Source: Lasiosphaeria ovina
Taxonomy: Eukaryota; Ascomycota; Sordariomycetes; Sordariales; Lasiosphaeriaceae
Direction: 5' to 3'
NCBI GenBank assembly: GCA_033439765.1
Contig: JAULSN010000002.1
Location: 5,146,001-5,210,000 of the forward strand
Length of the DNA stretch: 64,000 nucleotides
The translations under genes were made by a program, and so were the position numbers. Every line of letters begins with the position of its first letter. Positions within the stretch are counted from its first letter, which is position 1. The notes under the pieces were generated by a model. It was not told where the DNA came from. It saw nothing but the letters and a program-made list of their open reading frames with translations, and made no database searches. Shown here in pieces: positions 24,754 to 36,002 of the stretch.

Positions 24754-26345
24754 ATGGAGCAGTCTGCCGTACTTCACAGGCATCTCGGCGTTCAGTTTCC
24801 TCTCCTGACACTGTCAGAGAGCAACTATCTGAACCTTGATGATGGCCGGAAGATCCTGGATGCGTCAGGGGGGGCTGCCGTCGGGTGTATCGGCTGGGGT
24901 AACCAGAGGGCCATTGAGGCAGTTTCCAAGCAGCTCGGACAATCTTCCTACTGCGCGACCATATTCTATTCTACCAGGGTCCAGGAGGAGCTCTGCCGCG
25001 AGTTGATAGGCTCGACGAAGGGGCACATGGCGCGGGCCTACATCGTCAACTCGGGTGAGACACTCTAGGTAGTCTAAGTACCGGCGTGACATGGCTATGG
25101 TGAAAGCTAACTTGTCCAAAGGTTCCGAAGCCATGGAGGCAGCTATCAAGCTTGCGCGACAATACTTCCTCGAGATCAGCCCGCCGCAGCCGGCTAGAAC
25201 CCACTTCATCTCCCGAAGACAGTCGTACCATGGAATAACTCTTGGTGCGCTGGCGGTCTCGGGGCATGAATACCGACGGGCAAACTTCGAACCTCTCCTG
25301 ATGACGAACGCGTCCAGGGTGTCGCCGTGCTTCGAGTTTCGCGGCAAGACGCCGGGCGAGACGGATGTGGACTACGTTGGAAGACTGGCCAGGGAGTTGG
25401 ACGAAGAGTTCCAGAGAGTCGGCCCAGAGGCCGTCTGTGCCTTCATTGCCGAGCCTGTGGTGGGGGCTGTGAGTACCTTCACTACACAACCTCAGGTTCT
25501 GACCGCGAATGCTGGCTGCTGACTGCTGACTGCTGACTGCAACACTCGGTGCAGGCGCTCGGATGCGTACCAGCTGTGGCCGGATATTTCAAGGCTGTCA
25601 AGGCTGTCTGCGATAAGTATGGTGCCCTTCTGATTCTTGATGAAGTTATGTGCGGCATGGGGCGGACCGGCAGCCTGCATGCGTGGGAGCAAGAAGGCGT
25701 CGTGCCCGACGTGCAGACAATCGGCAAGGCCCTCGGCGGCGGTTACCAGGCTGTTGCTGGCGTACTCGCCAACCATCGCGTGGTGAGGGCGATAGAGCAA
25801 GGCACCTCGTAAGTGCGCAATCCATGAAATGCCCATGGCGGGATGAGTGCGTGCTGACCACTAACCCCCCTTTCCCTGGTGGTCTCAGAGTCTTCGTGCA
25901 CGGCCACACGTACCAAGGCAGCCCAAGTGGGTGCGCAGCAGCTCTCGAAGTGCAGAGAATTGTCCGAGAAGAAGGGCTGGTGCGCAACGTTCGCGAAATG
26001 GGGACACTGCTCGGACGGCGGCTGAATGAGGCTCTTGGGGGCCACCCAAACGTGGGCGACATTCGAGGCCGAGGGTTGTTCTGGGGCATCGAGTTTGTTG
26101 CCGACAAGGAGACGAAGGAGCCATTTCCCGTTCAAGACCACGTCGCCATGTCTCTTGCCGAGCTAGGACTGACCGAGAGGTACTGCATCGGTGTGTACCC
26201 GGGCGGTGGCTCGGCCGATGGAGTCCGGGGAGATCACATCATCATCTCGCCAGCCTACAACGTCGGCGTTGCCGAGATTGAGACCATCGTCAACATCGTA
26301 GCTCGGCTCATTGGCGACTTTTTCGCCGCCCACAATGCGAACTGA
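24754..26345 (+). CDS. Class-III (PLP) aminotransferase, substrate unknown
   Basis: Four exons: 24754-25054, 25122-25468, 25555-25808, 25889-26345, giving 452 aa, the usual size for the family. Motifs in order: an N-terminal GGAAVGCIGWGN loop, the phosphate-binding NSGSEAMEAAIKLAR (about 99-113), the SYHG motif after SRRQ, LLILDEVMCGMGRTG with Asp245 for the pyridine nitrogen, and QTIGKALGGGY with the Schiff-base Lys274. These support an intact fold-type I, PLP-dependent enzyme. The family includes ornithine, GABA, omega-amino-acid and DAPA aminotransferases; nothing in the sequence or in the neighbours (4-5 kb spacer on one side, EXO70 on the other) tells the substrate. No mitochondrial presequence or membrane segment is visible, so it is probably cytosolic. 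Intron 2 carries tandem branch-point-like repeats. Confidence 0.9.
25517..25540 (+). repeat. Tandem TGCTGAC heptamer inside an intron
   Basis: Three perfect TGCTGAC copies plus TGC within intron 2 of the aminotransferase gene, 14 bp before its acceptor AG (25553-25554). Each copy contains CTGAC, a good fungal branch-point sequence. Confidence 0.85.
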
Positions 26346-27241
26346 GAGCCAGGCTTCCATGTTTATTGGGCATTCTGGGGCCGACCTGTGATGAGAGCCA
26401 ATTGAGGCTGCGTGTGCGTCGCCGTCTTCGGCTTCGGCTCCGGCTTTGGCAATCGGGTGTCGTTCGTTTGTTCGGTTGTTATGGGCAGCTACGACAAGAC
26501 AGGGAGGGAGGGCTGGCAACGGCAGGAACAATCATCCGTCAAGTCATGTCCCTTTTAGTATAGTTCGATATTGCGATGAGTTAACAGGCTTCCCATTTTT
26601 ATCTGGGAGAGCCTAAGAATGGTTTCAAGTCGTGAGAATTGAAACAGGAAAGACAAGGAAACCAGAACGAGGGGCAAAAAAGAGCGACCAAGTTGACGTG
26701 TCAATAAGGTTCCTTCACACATCCCGGGGTCTCGGCTCACGTATCCGGTGTCTCTTCCCTTGAAGTTTGGAAGCCGCACTCGGCACAAATATCCCGCGAG
26801 GCAGGAACGAGGACGATCAAGTCCTAGCCATTTTATCCGTCTGTTTAATATGAATAGACTGAAACTATCCTAATATCAATATGTAATCTAGTCTAAGGCA
26901 TTAAGTATCGAATACTCCGTACAAGAATGAACATATTCTCCTTCCCTTTAGTCCCAGTCGATCTTGAGCCTGTTCGTTCTCTGTACCGTACCTACTTATT
27001 ACAGCATTGGATGTACCACTTGCTCGCTGAGGCAGTGACGATTGAAGCTTGGGGTTCCCGGTCAAAGTTCCCGGGTTAGGACACCCCACCTCAGCCAAGC
27101 TCCGCCCCAGCGACACCCCTGCAAGCTCCAGGTAAGTTGCAGGTTGCAGGCAGGATGGAGGCAAACACCTCCACCAAAACCACGCTCCTCCTCTCTCCCA
27201 GTCGGCCGGGTTATCTCTTCTCGCCATCGCCAACACGAAGC
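26346..27241. other. Spacer between aminotransferase and EXO70
   Basis: About 0.9 kb. The first part is the aminotransferase 3' region; a TACTCCGTAC motif lies at about 26913-26922; the end is the EXO70 promoter and leader. An in-frame open stretch upstream of 27242 lacks family similarity and is treated as leader. Confidence 0.55.
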
Positions 27242-29288
27242 ATGGCTGTCGGGCTCAACAACGGCCGCGCCGCCGCCGATGAGGAGGCCCGCGCCGAGGT
27301 CGACGTGCTCAATTCGCGCCTCGAGAAGACGACGCAATTGACCAAGAAAATACAGGCTTGCCTTGGCCGATTGGACGCCACGGGCAAGAGCGTCCGCGAT
27401 GTCGCCGGGCCCCTGAACGGCGAAACCAAGAAGCTTCAGGTGCTAGGCAATAGTGCGTCCCGTCTCCCGCGGTTTCATCGCAGCCCATCCGAAGTTTACG
27501 CAGAGCAAGCAGATATAGATAGGAGGGGGATAGAAGGGCCAACTAGCTAACCAGTGCGCCCGTGCAGACATCGAGGCGGTTCTCGCCGCCATCGACCGAC
27601 TCCGCCAGCCCGTCGACAGCAAAAATGACGAAGAGCAGATTATCCGCATGGGCCCCGACAAGGCCGGTCTGTCCAGCTACCTGGCATCCATCAAGCGCCT
27701 TACCAAGGCCCTTAACGAGATGAAGGCCTCCAACATTCGATCCACGCAGCAGACCGTCACCGACCTCCAGCGGCTCGTCAAGTCGGGCAACACGCAGCTC
27801 GAGGCCTCGTTCGACAAGCTCTTGCGGGCTGAGACGCCGCGGTCTATCGAGCCGCTGCACTACATCACAAAGAGCAAGCAGTTTCCCATACTGTCGCAGG
27901 ACAAGATCGCCCGCCTGGGCCTGATGAACTCGCACATCTCCGTCGTCCACCAGCAAAACACGGGCGCGGGGAGCTCGGCTCAGGAATCTCCGGTTGCTCG
28001 CATTTACGCCGAGGTTCGGTCGCAATACCTCTCCGCCAGCCTGGTGAACCTGGCTGCGGCGAGTGCCAACACAGCCAAGAAGAAGAACCCAGACGCAATC
28101 TACAGGGCTGGCACCAACGGCGTCGGGACCTACGCGCAGGCCATGGAGGGCCTCTTCCTTGCCGAGTACGAGAACATCTGCAGCATCTTTACGAGGGAGG
28201 ACTGGGGGCAAGTGTTCCAGGCCACATGCCAGCCCGCGCTGGTGGAGCTCGGGCGCACGTTACGAGAACTCAACAACCATATCAAGGCCCACATGCCGAC
28301 AGACTGCTATCTGGCGTACGAGATTGTCGAGATTGTCTCGAGCCTGTCCAACAACCTCGAAAGTCGGACGGGCGAGCTGAAGAGCTCGCTTGCGGCGTCC
28401 CTGAGACCGGTCCGCGAGACGGCCAAGTCGTCTCTTGCAGAGCTCCTCGAGGAGACAAAGCGGAAGGTCGGCGGCCTGCAGACGCTCCCGCCGGACGGGG
28501 CGCCGATTCCCGTAGTTTCGGAGACGATACAGAGGCTCCAGTCCATGGTGGACTTTTTGCGGCCCATATCCAGCATCATGGTCTCGCTCGGCGACGGTGG
28601 CTGGAAGTCGGCTGCCGCATCCAGGGGCGGGGCAGGAGACGCGATCCCCAGCCTCGCCTCGTTTGACATCGGCGCGGATGGGAGAGAGATCTTTGCGCAC
28701 TACTGCACAGACACGATCGACGTGCTCATGGTGGCGCTGGACGCGCGGGCGAGGGTGCTGCTCCAGAAGAAGTCGCCCATTGGCGTGTTTCTGGCCAACA
28801 GCGTCACCATCATCGAGCGCATGATCCAGAACTCGGATCTGGCAGCGCTGCTCGACTCGCGGCTCCAGGTGCTGGAGCAGTGGCGCAAGAAGGGCACGAC
28901 GCTGTACACGGAGACGTGCAAGGACATTAGCGTGCACCTGTTCGACGTGATCCACACGAGCCGGGGCGGGGGCGGCGGGCGCCCGGCGTCGGGCCAGGGT
29001 GCCGTTGACTCGGCGTCAATCCTCAAGAGCCTCAGCTCCAAGGACAAGGAGAACATCAAGTCAAAGTTCCAGGCCTTCAACACGAGCTTCGACGACATGG
29101 TGGCTCGCCACAAGCAGTACAGCATGGAGCGCGAGGTGCGCCAGATGTTCGCCAAGGACATGCAGAACATGATTGAGCCCCTCTACAACCGCTTCTGGGA
29201 CCGCTATCACGAGATCGACAAAGGCAAGGGAAAGTACGTCAAATACGACAAGTCGGCGATCGCTGCAGTGTTCCTCACGCTGTACTAG
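27242..29288 (+). CDS. EXO70: Exocyst complex component Exo70
   Basis: Two exons, 27242-27452 and 27568-29288, with a 115-bp intron (GTGCGT donor, GTGCAG acceptor), giving 643 aa. The N-terminal part has the coiled-coil signature of fungal Exo70: DEEARAEVDVLNSRLEKT, TTQLTKKIQACLGRLDATGKS and VRDVAGPLNGETKKLQVLGN, then QIIRMGPDKAGLSSYLASIKRL. The C-terminal Exo70 domain (PF03081 type) ends with the basic region and LYNRFWDRYHEIDKGKGKYVKYDK, the part that in the family binds PI(4,5)P2 and Rho GTPases. Known role: tethers secretory vesicles to the plasma membrane at the hyphal tip. The ATG at 27242 is preferred over upstream in-frame codons because conservation begins there (MAVGLNNGR). Confidence 0.94.
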
Positions 29289-29667
29289 CCGCTCCCTTTT
29301 TCCATACCCATTTTGGGGATGAACGCCGAGCTTTGCATATATGGTGTGTGTGAGTTATATATGCGTGTGTGTACGAGTCTGTGTGTGTTGTTTGTATGAT
29401 TGTTCCCGTCACCCTACAGAACAAAAAATAGGGATATAAGGCGGAGATGAAACGGAGAGGGAGAAAAAACCAGGGAAGCAACAAGCAGGCCTGCAGCTAA
29501 AAGGGCAATCAAGGTGCCATCAGACCACTTTTGCGTCAACCCACAGGGCGCCGCCGCCCCCTCCTTCCGCAATCCTTCCCCTTCCCTCACATCCATCCAA
29601 TCCGAGTCGTCACCAACACGCAGGGAATTTTTGGTTGCGGGGAGCAGGGGAGTGGGAGGGAGGAAAC

Positions 29668-29700
29668 GATGGATGGATAGGTGGATGGATGGATGGATGA
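29668..29700 (+). repeat. GATG microsatellite
   Basis: Imperfect (GATG)n run broken by one AGGT unit, in the EXO70 3' flank. Confidence 0.9.
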
Positions 29701-32500
29701 ATAACCCCCTACCTACCTACCTTACCTACCCGAGTTACTAGGGAAGAGGGTGGAAAGGCACAAACGCCCGCGGAAGCTTCCTACGGCACGGGTCGATGAT
29801 TGGGGAAGGGCTACTACCCGCCTTGCCTACCTGGGTCTGGCTGGGTGTAGTGTAGTATATATTTTCTACGTTTTTTCTTTTACGTATCGGGTTGTTGGTG
29901 TTTCTGGGTGGGATGAAGCATGAGAAGGGAAAGATCGAAGGCGGCATTGATCTTCGCGCGCGCGGGTTGGTTTTTTTTCTTTCTTCTATGTTCTGTTTCG
30001 GGGTAGTAACGCCTCCCCGAATGCCATGATACCATTCCGGCGGTTTTTTTTTTTTTGCTTCTTGTTCAGAGAGAACATAGGGCATATCGGAGTTTTGATA
30101 GTTACATTACTATTACCATTGCTGATGTAGTTAGTATTTTGTTCTTTTTGGCTTATTTTCTTTTATTTCCGCCTCCTTCTTGTTTGCCGTACAAGAGTTC
30201 CCAGCCTAGCCGTCGACGGATATCTCTTGAGCTCAGTCTTAGAATATTGAATGCATATAGCTCCTCTTAAGATGAGAGACAGTCCGAGAAAAGTGACTGG
30301 TCATTTTTTTGGAGAAGCCAACGAAAGGTACATACATGCTATGGTATGATGGGTATGTTTTTTTTGGCTCGCAACCATAGTACGTCCTCTAGGGCAAGGC
30401 AGCCAAGATTGGGGTGGGGGGGCTTCGCCGTCCGTCCATCCGCTGTCCGTCCTCCCCCAGCGTTTGACGAGACCCCTCCCCCACTCCCGATCTCGACTAC
30501 TAACGGTACAGTACCTAAAATGCAAGGGCAAGTAGGTACATACTACAGTAAGTGATCCAGAAGCCGTGCCTACTGTACGTTTGTAGACATGTGCATTCTT
30601 CCGTCGTCTGTAGGTATCTCAATTATCTACATGTCGGCGCGCATGGGGATTTGCATCATCTCGGGACTCGCGGACAAGAGCTTGAAGCGAGCAAGCCTTC
30701 ATCGTTTCGGTTTCGGTTTCGCTGGATTACCTCGACCGCTGTACATGTCACCTATCAGACAGCGCGGTGACCGAGCAAGCTCTTTCCGCCGCGCACATAT
30801 CATAACATTATAATCTGAAACCACCTCGCCTTGTTGAGTGATCGGCGGTATGTGCTGCTGTATGTAATCCACAATGTCTTGTGTGCATGGGACGGAGCTC
30901 ACCGGTCTTCTCTCTCTCTCTAGTCTACCTAGACTAATAACAACAATAAGCCGGGGATACTTTTCCCAATCTCATGAGAGCCACACATGACGATCACGCC
31001 CCCTCCCCAACCAGAGGGGACCAGAAGGCACCGCCTCGCTTTCTTTTCTGTCCATTTGCGAAGTTATGCATATGTCGTGGGCCGCTGCCCGCCCAGAGCT
31101 GCTGCCCTCTTCCGTATATAAAACACCGTACATACATATATATCCATATGTAGGCATATACATTGAAGGCATGATCTCCAGGGTTGTATGTATGTGCCCC
31201 GCCAGGGTTGCACAGGGCAGGGGCCACGTCAACCCCCGTCCGCCGCCGACCCCGACCCCGACGCCGAGTCTCTTCGGGGATGCAAACATGGTCGGCTAAA
31301 CCTTCTCGTTTTTCCCCCTACGCGGATTTAATCACCAGGCATCACCCGAGATAAGCCAGGTAATCAAAACATTGTACTGGAGAGAGTAAGGTAAGTAAGG
31401 TAAGGTAATTCGTACCGGTTGGCGGAAAGTGTGTAGAGGGTAATTTCGGGACAGGCAGGCAGGCAGGCACGCCCGGAACATGAAGATTGGTACCTACCTT
31501 ATAGAAATGCGTCGAATAACACAGCAGCAGCAGGGCGGCGTCTTCTTCCCCACACTACTAGAGTTACACTTTTGGAGGGGGATGGATGCGATGTTTGCTT
31601 TCTTTTTTTGTCTGCCTTGCTGCAAGCAGTGAGCTTGAATCTGCTGTTGCTGCAGCACAGACTGAACTCTGCCCCTCATTCACTCATGCACACCCCTCCC
31701 TCCCTTCCCGCCTCTCTGTCTACCTTGCCTTGCTTGCTTGGGTTCAAGTATTCAGTACTCCGTACGGATACTTGTTGATTCTTCTGTTTTCCGTCTCTCG
31801 CACGCATGGGAATCCCCAACAAAGTGAAAGGGGAAAAGACAGACCCCTTGGACGCACAGACATCACTGTTTGCTTCCCCCACAGCCTCGAACCCAAACAA
31901 ACCTCTGGCGACCGCGCACATACTCGGCACATGCGCGGGTGTATGTGTGTACCTATCTATTGTACAATATTCGTACAACACACGCCTTCGCCAAGTATAC
32001 ACAGGGTACTACTACCTAAGGTAGGTGAGCTTAGGTAACGTCGAAACGCCGCGGGGCCGGCCGGGGGACGTCCTCGGACGAGGCCGGCGAGGGACAGCAG
32101 AACAGAACAGAACAAAAAAAGCCAACATTGCTGTTGTGGCACCGCCAGATTCTTTGTGATTGATGCCCGGCTGATCACCCCTTGCTCCCCCGTCCGCTCG
32201 CCGTCGTCAACGTTGCACGATGCAAGTAGAACTAAGTCATTTCAACAGTCAAACAAAAAGACTGTTTGTGCGTATCTGTAAAGGTATATACATACATGTA
32301 CGACTGAGTACGTAGGGGTGTGTAATCGACTCACTCATTACCTTTGGTATGTATCCTCCATCACCTAATATGTACCTGATAACGCCGGCCGGAATAAATG
32401 GAAGAGGAATGCAGCTTGCTTGCATGAACGAGCCTTCGTTTTCCCTCTCGTCGTGGAAGAATCAGCAGCAAGAAGGTAGGTAAGCAGACAGATATGCGGG

Positions 32501-32524
32501 CATCCATCCATCCATCCATCCATC
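32501..32524 (+). repeat. CATC microsatellite (6 units)
   Basis: Six perfect CATC units in non-coding DNA. Confidence 0.93.
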
Positions 32525-32598
32525 GGCAGGACATGCCAGGAATGAGAAAAAGGGAAAGAGTTAAGGTAGGTATGGAAAGCTGCTGGCTGGGTGGTGGT

Positions 32599-32626
32599 GG
32601 CTGGCTGGCTGGCTGGCTGGCTGGCT
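32599..32626 (+). repeat. GGCT microsatellite (7 units)
   Basis: Seven perfect GGCT units; another, shorter GGCT pair precedes it. The reverse-complement type unit CCAGC recurs 120 bp further on. Confidence 0.93.
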
Positions 32627-32749
32627 GCATGCTGCTGCAGGCTGGAAACAGACGAGGCTGCAGTGGGTGTGATTGATATACATATGCATTACCTGACCTC
32701 AGGTACATACATACGTAAAGGATCGAACGAACGAGCAAAGAAAGAGGCA

Positions 32750-32788
32750 CAGCCAGCCCAGCCAGCCCAGCCAGCCAGGCCCAGCCCA
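32750..32788 (+). repeat. CCAGCCCAG-type tandem repeat
   Basis: About four imperfect 9-base CAGCCAGCC units. Roughly complementary to the GGCT tract at 32599-32626, so the two could pair as an imperfect hairpin in single-stranded form. Confidence 0.8.
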
Positions 32789-33793
32789 TCTATCTGGGGT
32801 CTGCAGGACAGCGGCGGCGGCGGCGGCAGTGGCACCACCGCCACCGCTCCCAGTCGCCTGCTGCAGGAAGCCAAGCAGCCTCGTCGGATTATCATGAAAT
32901 CGGCATTAGATAGAAAACGGCCAGCAAGGCGTGCGTGTATTGGCTCGCCAAAATGCGGGGGAAGAACCGGTGCCGTATCGAGTAATAATCACCTCGTCTG
33001 GTCTGTGAATGTGCTGAATCTAACGGAAGAGCAGCAATACGTAGAATTCGGATATCCGTTTCATAGATACCTATGGAAGAGAGAAAGAAAAAACTCCATC
33101 CTCCCTGGATGTTATTCCCTCCCAAAAAGTGTTTAAAAACGCCCAATCATGACGATGAAATAATAAACAATGATGATAAGCCCGCCAGCCCCCTTTCCAG
33201 AATCCAGAGCGACCTGCTCAAAGATGAACGCCACCGGAGACGCTCGCTGCCTGTCAATAACAAAAGACATCCCAACTCCGATCCCCAAGACAGATACCCC
33301 CAAGTCCATTTGCACCCCCCCTGTCCAAGCAAGTAAATCCCAGTCCCTAGTTTCCCGACACCACCATCCCGCTGTCAAGAGGAAAGAAAATGTGACATGT
33401 CGTAAGAGAAAAAAGAAAAAAGGGAATAAAGAGATATGCCCAACACAAAGGGGCGAAAGGTGGGGTTAGGGTCGTTCACCAGCCCAGTTTCGGGTTGGTG
33501 CAGGACAAGAAGTCGCTCGCCCAGTGACGGGAAGGTGATAGGATGGGATGATATGGGATATAAATGTTTGGAAGGATGCGGACAGGAGAGAAACCCGATT
33601 ACTCCTAGCAAGCAAAGCCACTTTCTTCTCTTTCTGTCTGTCTCTCTCCACGTACGAGCGGGCAGAGCTTTATTTTAGTTCACCATGGCGATCGATGATG
33701 ATGGAGCCCCCCCCCCCCCGCGGTTGTTTCTGCTTGCCTGGTTGGTTGGCTGCATGATAGAACTTATCAGCCTTGCATGCGGGGGTGGTTGGG

Positions 33794-33794
33794 C

Positions 33795-33839
<45 letters not shown>

Positions 33840-33840
33840 G
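33794..33840 (+). repeat. CAGA tetranucleotide microsatellite (nearly 12 units)
   Basis: A 47-base perfect (CAGA)n tract, the longest pure microsatellite in the window. Confidence 0.97.
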
Positions 33841-34249
33841 GGACAGGACGCCCGTCTCTCTTTTGCCATGTGCATGGGCCGATCAAGAACGTTGTTTCGT
33901 TGTGTTGGGTGGTTGGAGGACTGACGAGGTCTGGTGGTTGGCTGCACGTTTGGGAAGAGCTTCTCCCCCACCAGTTATCGGGCAAGGGGGCAACGGAGGA
34001 GGCAGCGTTGCCGGTCCCGAAGGAGGAATTGTCCGGGGGGAGGCAGCAGCTAGCAGAGCAAAATTTGGAATCGTCTATCCTCCTTGGAGCAAGGTAGAAA
34101 GAACCAGAGCCCGGCCAGCCAGTCGGCAGGGCTGGGCTAGGCTAGCAAGCCGTAGCACGAGACAGACCGGGCTGCTACCTGCGGGCTGCGGGTGATAGGC
34201 GGCGGCCGGGGGGGATCCCCTCAAGGGGGCGTGATTCGATTCCAGTATG

Positions 34250-34286
34250 GTGTGTGTGTGTGTGAGAGAGAGAGAGATAGAGAGAG
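34250..34286 (+). repeat. TG then GA dinucleotide repeats
   Basis: (TG)n of about 15 bases followed directly by an interrupted (GA)n run. Confidence 0.9.
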
Positions 34287-34406
34287 TTTGCGTAATGTGC
34301 GTGCGAATGCGTGTGTATGCATGGTGAGGGAAAGAATACGTGTTGGAAGAATGCGCCACTGATCGGCCCTCTCCCCCCCTCCCTCTCTTGTTGGCGTGTT
34401 TCAAAA

Positions 34407-34453
34407 CGACGACGACGACGACGACGAAAGAGAGAGAGAGAGAGAGAGAGAGG
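34407..34453 (+). repeat. CGA then GA repeats
   Basis: Seven CGA units followed by a pure (AG)n run. It lies 145 bp downstream of the stop codon of the small minus-strand reading frame at 34598-34720. Confidence 0.93.
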
Positions 34454-34597
34454 AGGCAGGCAGGCTCGAAGCCCGGCTCCATATCTGCACGACGGCCGGC
34501 CTACATACGCCCAGTGTAGGTTGTCCAGACGGGCGGCGAGGTCCCAGCATGCAGCCCGCCCAATTCGGCGGGACTAGGCCAATGCAGGTGCAAATAC

Positions 34598-34720
34598 TCA
34601 GTAGGGGCAGCGGGCGCAGTGCGCACTGCCGGGGCAGTAGTCGTGGGTGCCGAAGTCGACTGCTCTGCAGCAGAACGAGCAGCAGTAGTTGACGAGCTCT
34701 TGGTGTTCCTTGACGGCCAT
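34598..34720 (-). CDS. Candidate 40-aa cysteine-rich protein, unrecognised
   Basis: A single-exon frame of 40 codons, too short for most ORF lists. The ATG has a good context (CCACAATGGCC). Nearly every degenerate codon ends in C (GTC, CTC, AAC, TAC, TGC, TTC, GAC, GGC, CAC, CCC), the bias of well-expressed fungal genes, and unlike the flanking sequence. The protein has seven Cys (13, 14, 17, 18, 29, 35, 38) and three His (6, 26, 34), including NYCCSFCC, HDYC and HCARCPY; pairs such as C14-x2-C17 and C35-x2-C38 suggest metal or zinc binding. There is no signal peptide, so it should be intracellular. Upstream on the same strand are a CT-rich tract and three CCCCT (stress-element type) words. 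I do not recognise the family; it could also be a chance frame. Confidence 0.5.
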   Translation of the reverse strand: MAVKEHQELVNYCCSFCCRAVDFGTHDYCPGSAHCARCPY

Positions 34721-35060
34721 TGTGGCGGGTGTGTGTATTTCGTATTGTGGACTGGGCTGTCCTGCGTTGGCTGGCGACGTTGACAGTACGTAGGCAACTT
34801 AAACTCGAACAAGAGCGAAAAGGGGTTGGAACGGGCCAAAGAAGGGGTTGTGACAGCTGGAGCGGAGCTTGTGTGCAAGTCTAGGTCTGATACAGCAAGA
34901 CAGCTAAAGCTTGAGGGGCGCGTGTGTTGTTCGGTTCTTGAAAAGCAAACGAGGTGTCGATCTGGAGGTTGACGGAGAAGGCGAGGGCGGACAGAGGGTT
35001 TAAGTATTTTGGCCTCGAGCGAGGCGTTGTTACTTGGCGGCTGGCGTTGGGGCACGAGTC
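34721..35060 (-). promoter_or_regulatory. Putative promoter/leader of the 40-aa Cys-rich frame
   Basis: On the minus strand this stretch is pyrimidine-rich and adenine-punctuated like a fungal leader. It has an AT-rich TACTTAAAC core (plus-strand positions about 35000-35010) and CCCCT words at plus-strand 34821-34825, 34843-34847 and 34914-34918, which match the stress-response element. The last bases before ATG are ACACACCCGCCACA. Transcription from here is inference. Confidence 0.35.
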
Positions 35061-35970
35061 TAAAATGTCAAAGCCCCAAATAGGAAACTGAATGGCCCGG
35101 TAGGGTATTGGTGAGTATGACAGGCCGGAGCAGAGCTGCGGCGGGCACGGGCACGGCGGGCACGGCAAAAGCCTGCGGGGGGGCGGAGGCCAACGCCTTC
35201 CATTAGGTACATACCGTATGTACATACCTTTGGTTAGCTTCCAGGTAGGTTATTGGAGAGACATCATCATATAGCGGTCCAGTGAATAACCCGAGCATCC
35301 GTACTCCGTACTCTTACTCCGTACCCAAGGCAAGGTGGGTAGGGAGGTACGAATACGGAGTACTGCAAATACCTGCCTGGCCATGGCGACGCTCATGATA
35401 CTCATATCCATACTGTTATTGTAAGCGGGCAATCGGTCGGTGCATGTATGTACGACGTACGTACATACAGTACCTACACCATCGGTCCTTGCAGCGGCCC
35501 CGGGCAAAGTCCAGGTCAGGGGCCTCAGACGGTGCTACCTACTACGTACTGCAGCGTCGAGAGACTGAGGTGGAGGGGACGGGCATGGAAAACAGTTGAA
35601 TTAAAGTTACAGGCCGCCAAGACCGCCTTTCCCGCAAACCCTTCTGTGAGGAGCGCTAGAAAAAGAAGAAGCTCCAAGGCGGCGACGGTAACAGCAGTGA
35701 CACAGGCAAGGCGACCAGCTTGAAGAAAAAGGGGGGACTCCGCAGCTGCGGCGGTGAGGCGCCAAGTGGTCACCAGGGGTGTGGGCCCTCGAGGAATTGG
35801 GCTCTGCGATTTGGCGGGTGTGCTAAGATCTCCGTTTCATCAGGCTTTCGCTCGACTTTCCACTGTTCCAGTGGTAGCTGTTCCTGTCACGCCCAAGTTA
35901 GGGTGGGTGGTAGTGGAGAGTGGCCCATGGGGTTGCCCAACCGACTCGCCCTGCTCTGTTGTGCTGCGCA

Positions 35971-36002
35971 GTGCTGTGCTGTGCTGTGCTGTGCTGTGCT
36001 GT
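35971..36002 (+). repeat. GTGCT pentanucleotide repeat (6 units)
   Basis: Six perfect GTGCT units in non-coding DNA. Confidence 0.95.

Larger units (their letters stand above)
29289..34597. other. 5.3-kb gene-poor, microsatellite-rich spacer
   Basis: After EXO70. It holds GATG (29668), CATC (32501), GGCT (32599), CCAGC-type (32750), CAGA (33794), TG/GA (34250) and CGA/GA (34407) repeats, C runs near 33707, many CCTACCT/AAGGTAGG words (29709-29728, 31387-31408, 31490-31500, 32010-32037) and an AGTACTCCGTACGG motif (31754). Frames in the track of possible ORFs here are low complexity. No protein or RNA gene was recognised. Confidence 0.5.

Noticed and set aside
33794..33840. Regular repeat that might suggest a CRISPR-like array
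   Set aside because: Pure CAGA microsatellite with no spacers; eukaryotic context.
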